Positions 63,595-64,000 of a stretch of DNA of 64,000 nt are shown here, piece after piece. The stretch comes from Pseudoips prasinana. Lineage: Eukaryota > Arthropoda > Insecta > Lepidoptera > Nolidae. The position numbers and the translations under genes were made by a program. The stretch is from contig OX621234.1 of NCBI GenBank assembly GCA_951640165.1, positions 26,416,549 to 26,480,548 of the forward strand, written 5' to 3'. The first letter of the stretch is position 1. Every line of letters starts with the position of its first letter. The notes under the pieces were generated by a model, which was not told the origin of the DNA, searched no databases, and was given only the letters and a program-made list of their open reading frames with translations.

Positions 63595-64000
63595 AATCTT
63601 AAACTAGTAGCATTTGATTCCATCACAAAGTTTAGAGATAAGTGGGGAAGAAGTTTTTTATCTTATGGTGAAAATCTGTTGCGGAATATGCAAATTAAAT
63701 CGTTCCACTTACTTATGTTTACTGTATATTTTTTAAAAGTGAACACCCACTTTGGCTTTATTCTTAAACATTGTGTTAAATATCAAAAAAAATCTCAAGC
63801 GGATTTTGGCAAGCGCACTGATGAAATTAATTGTATACTTAAGTTTTTTTATATACTGCGTAGGTTTTGCATGAGTAGGCTTAACATGAGCTTTATAAAA
63901 GCAGGGTTTTTGATGTATATTTCGTAAAGTATTTTCATTTGATATTGATATGTACAAAATGAGCTCAAGGCTGTCAAAAATTAAAAGCTCGGGCTCATTA

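Noticed and set aside
63568..63927. 119-codon ORF near the right edge, considered as the duplicated alternative perlecan exon
   Set aside because: No similarity to the 28.6 kb exon or to any motif; base composition is background.

Overview
The window is animal nuclear DNA, almost certainly from a butterfly or moth. Intron-rich coding exons lie in AT-rich sequence full of transposon remnants that look lepidopteran: tRNA-derived SINEs, RTE tails encoding a GEAxxQQWT C-terminus and ending in GAT triplets, an R1-clade LINE, a Helitron helicase fragment and short interspersed repeats present in several copies. The clade is inferred from repeat character and protein family, not from a database search.

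Left third (348-23581, + strand): the 3' half of one gene, the basement-membrane heparan sulfate proteoglycan perlecan (Drosophila trol, vertebrate HSPG2). I could chain 29 exons with consistent splice phases, about 1,638 codons. They encode seven immunoglobulin (Ig) repeats, a single LDL-receptor class A module, two more Ig repeats, and then domain V: laminin G1 - EGF-like pair - laminin G2 - EGF-like pair - laminin G3. The 5' part lies outside the window. One intron uses a GC-AG boundary. A short exon between Ig repeats carries an acidic SGD motif typical of glycosaminoglycan attachment. The TGA stop after laminin G3 is embedded in a strong GTGAGT donor, and a phase-compatible coding-like exon at 28627-28804 would give an alternative C-terminus.

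Middle (23.6-42 kb): a decayed LINE, composite SINEs (one carrying a foldback MITE), long stretches with nothing recognised, a GC-rich island of unknown origin (32.6-33.1 kb), and a small intact minus-strand ORF for a predicted secreted protein (34814-35257). After this come clusters of complicated inverted duplications and a Helitron helicase fragment.

Right third (42-64 kb): mostly mobile DNA. There is an R1-clade LINE bounded by a 12-bp target duplication, a CR1/Jockey-like LINE nested inside another repeat, a 136-bp tandem array, a Ty3/Gypsy integrase fragment, a Tc1-like transposase relic and a second CR1/Jockey-like LINE. Between these insertions lie blocks that match, in order and in the same orientation, perlecan intron/exon and 3'-flanking sequence (15.3, 15.7-16.3, 26.8, 27.0 and 27.7-28.1 kb match 45.7, 48.2-49.0, 53.5, 55.3 and 62.7-63.2 kb). 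This indicates an old, eroded tandem duplication of the perlecan 3' end, including a pseudo-exon of laminin G1 with an internal inversion.

A second window-wide theme is the density of near-perfect inverted repeats (12-48 bp arms, very short spacers). More than a dozen occur, several inside perlecan introns. No functional RNA gene, CRISPR array or prokaryotic feature is present. I found no strong candidate for a wholly new biological system; the least expected structures are the eroded duplication, the palindrome population and the reordered foldback at 40.7-41.1 kb.
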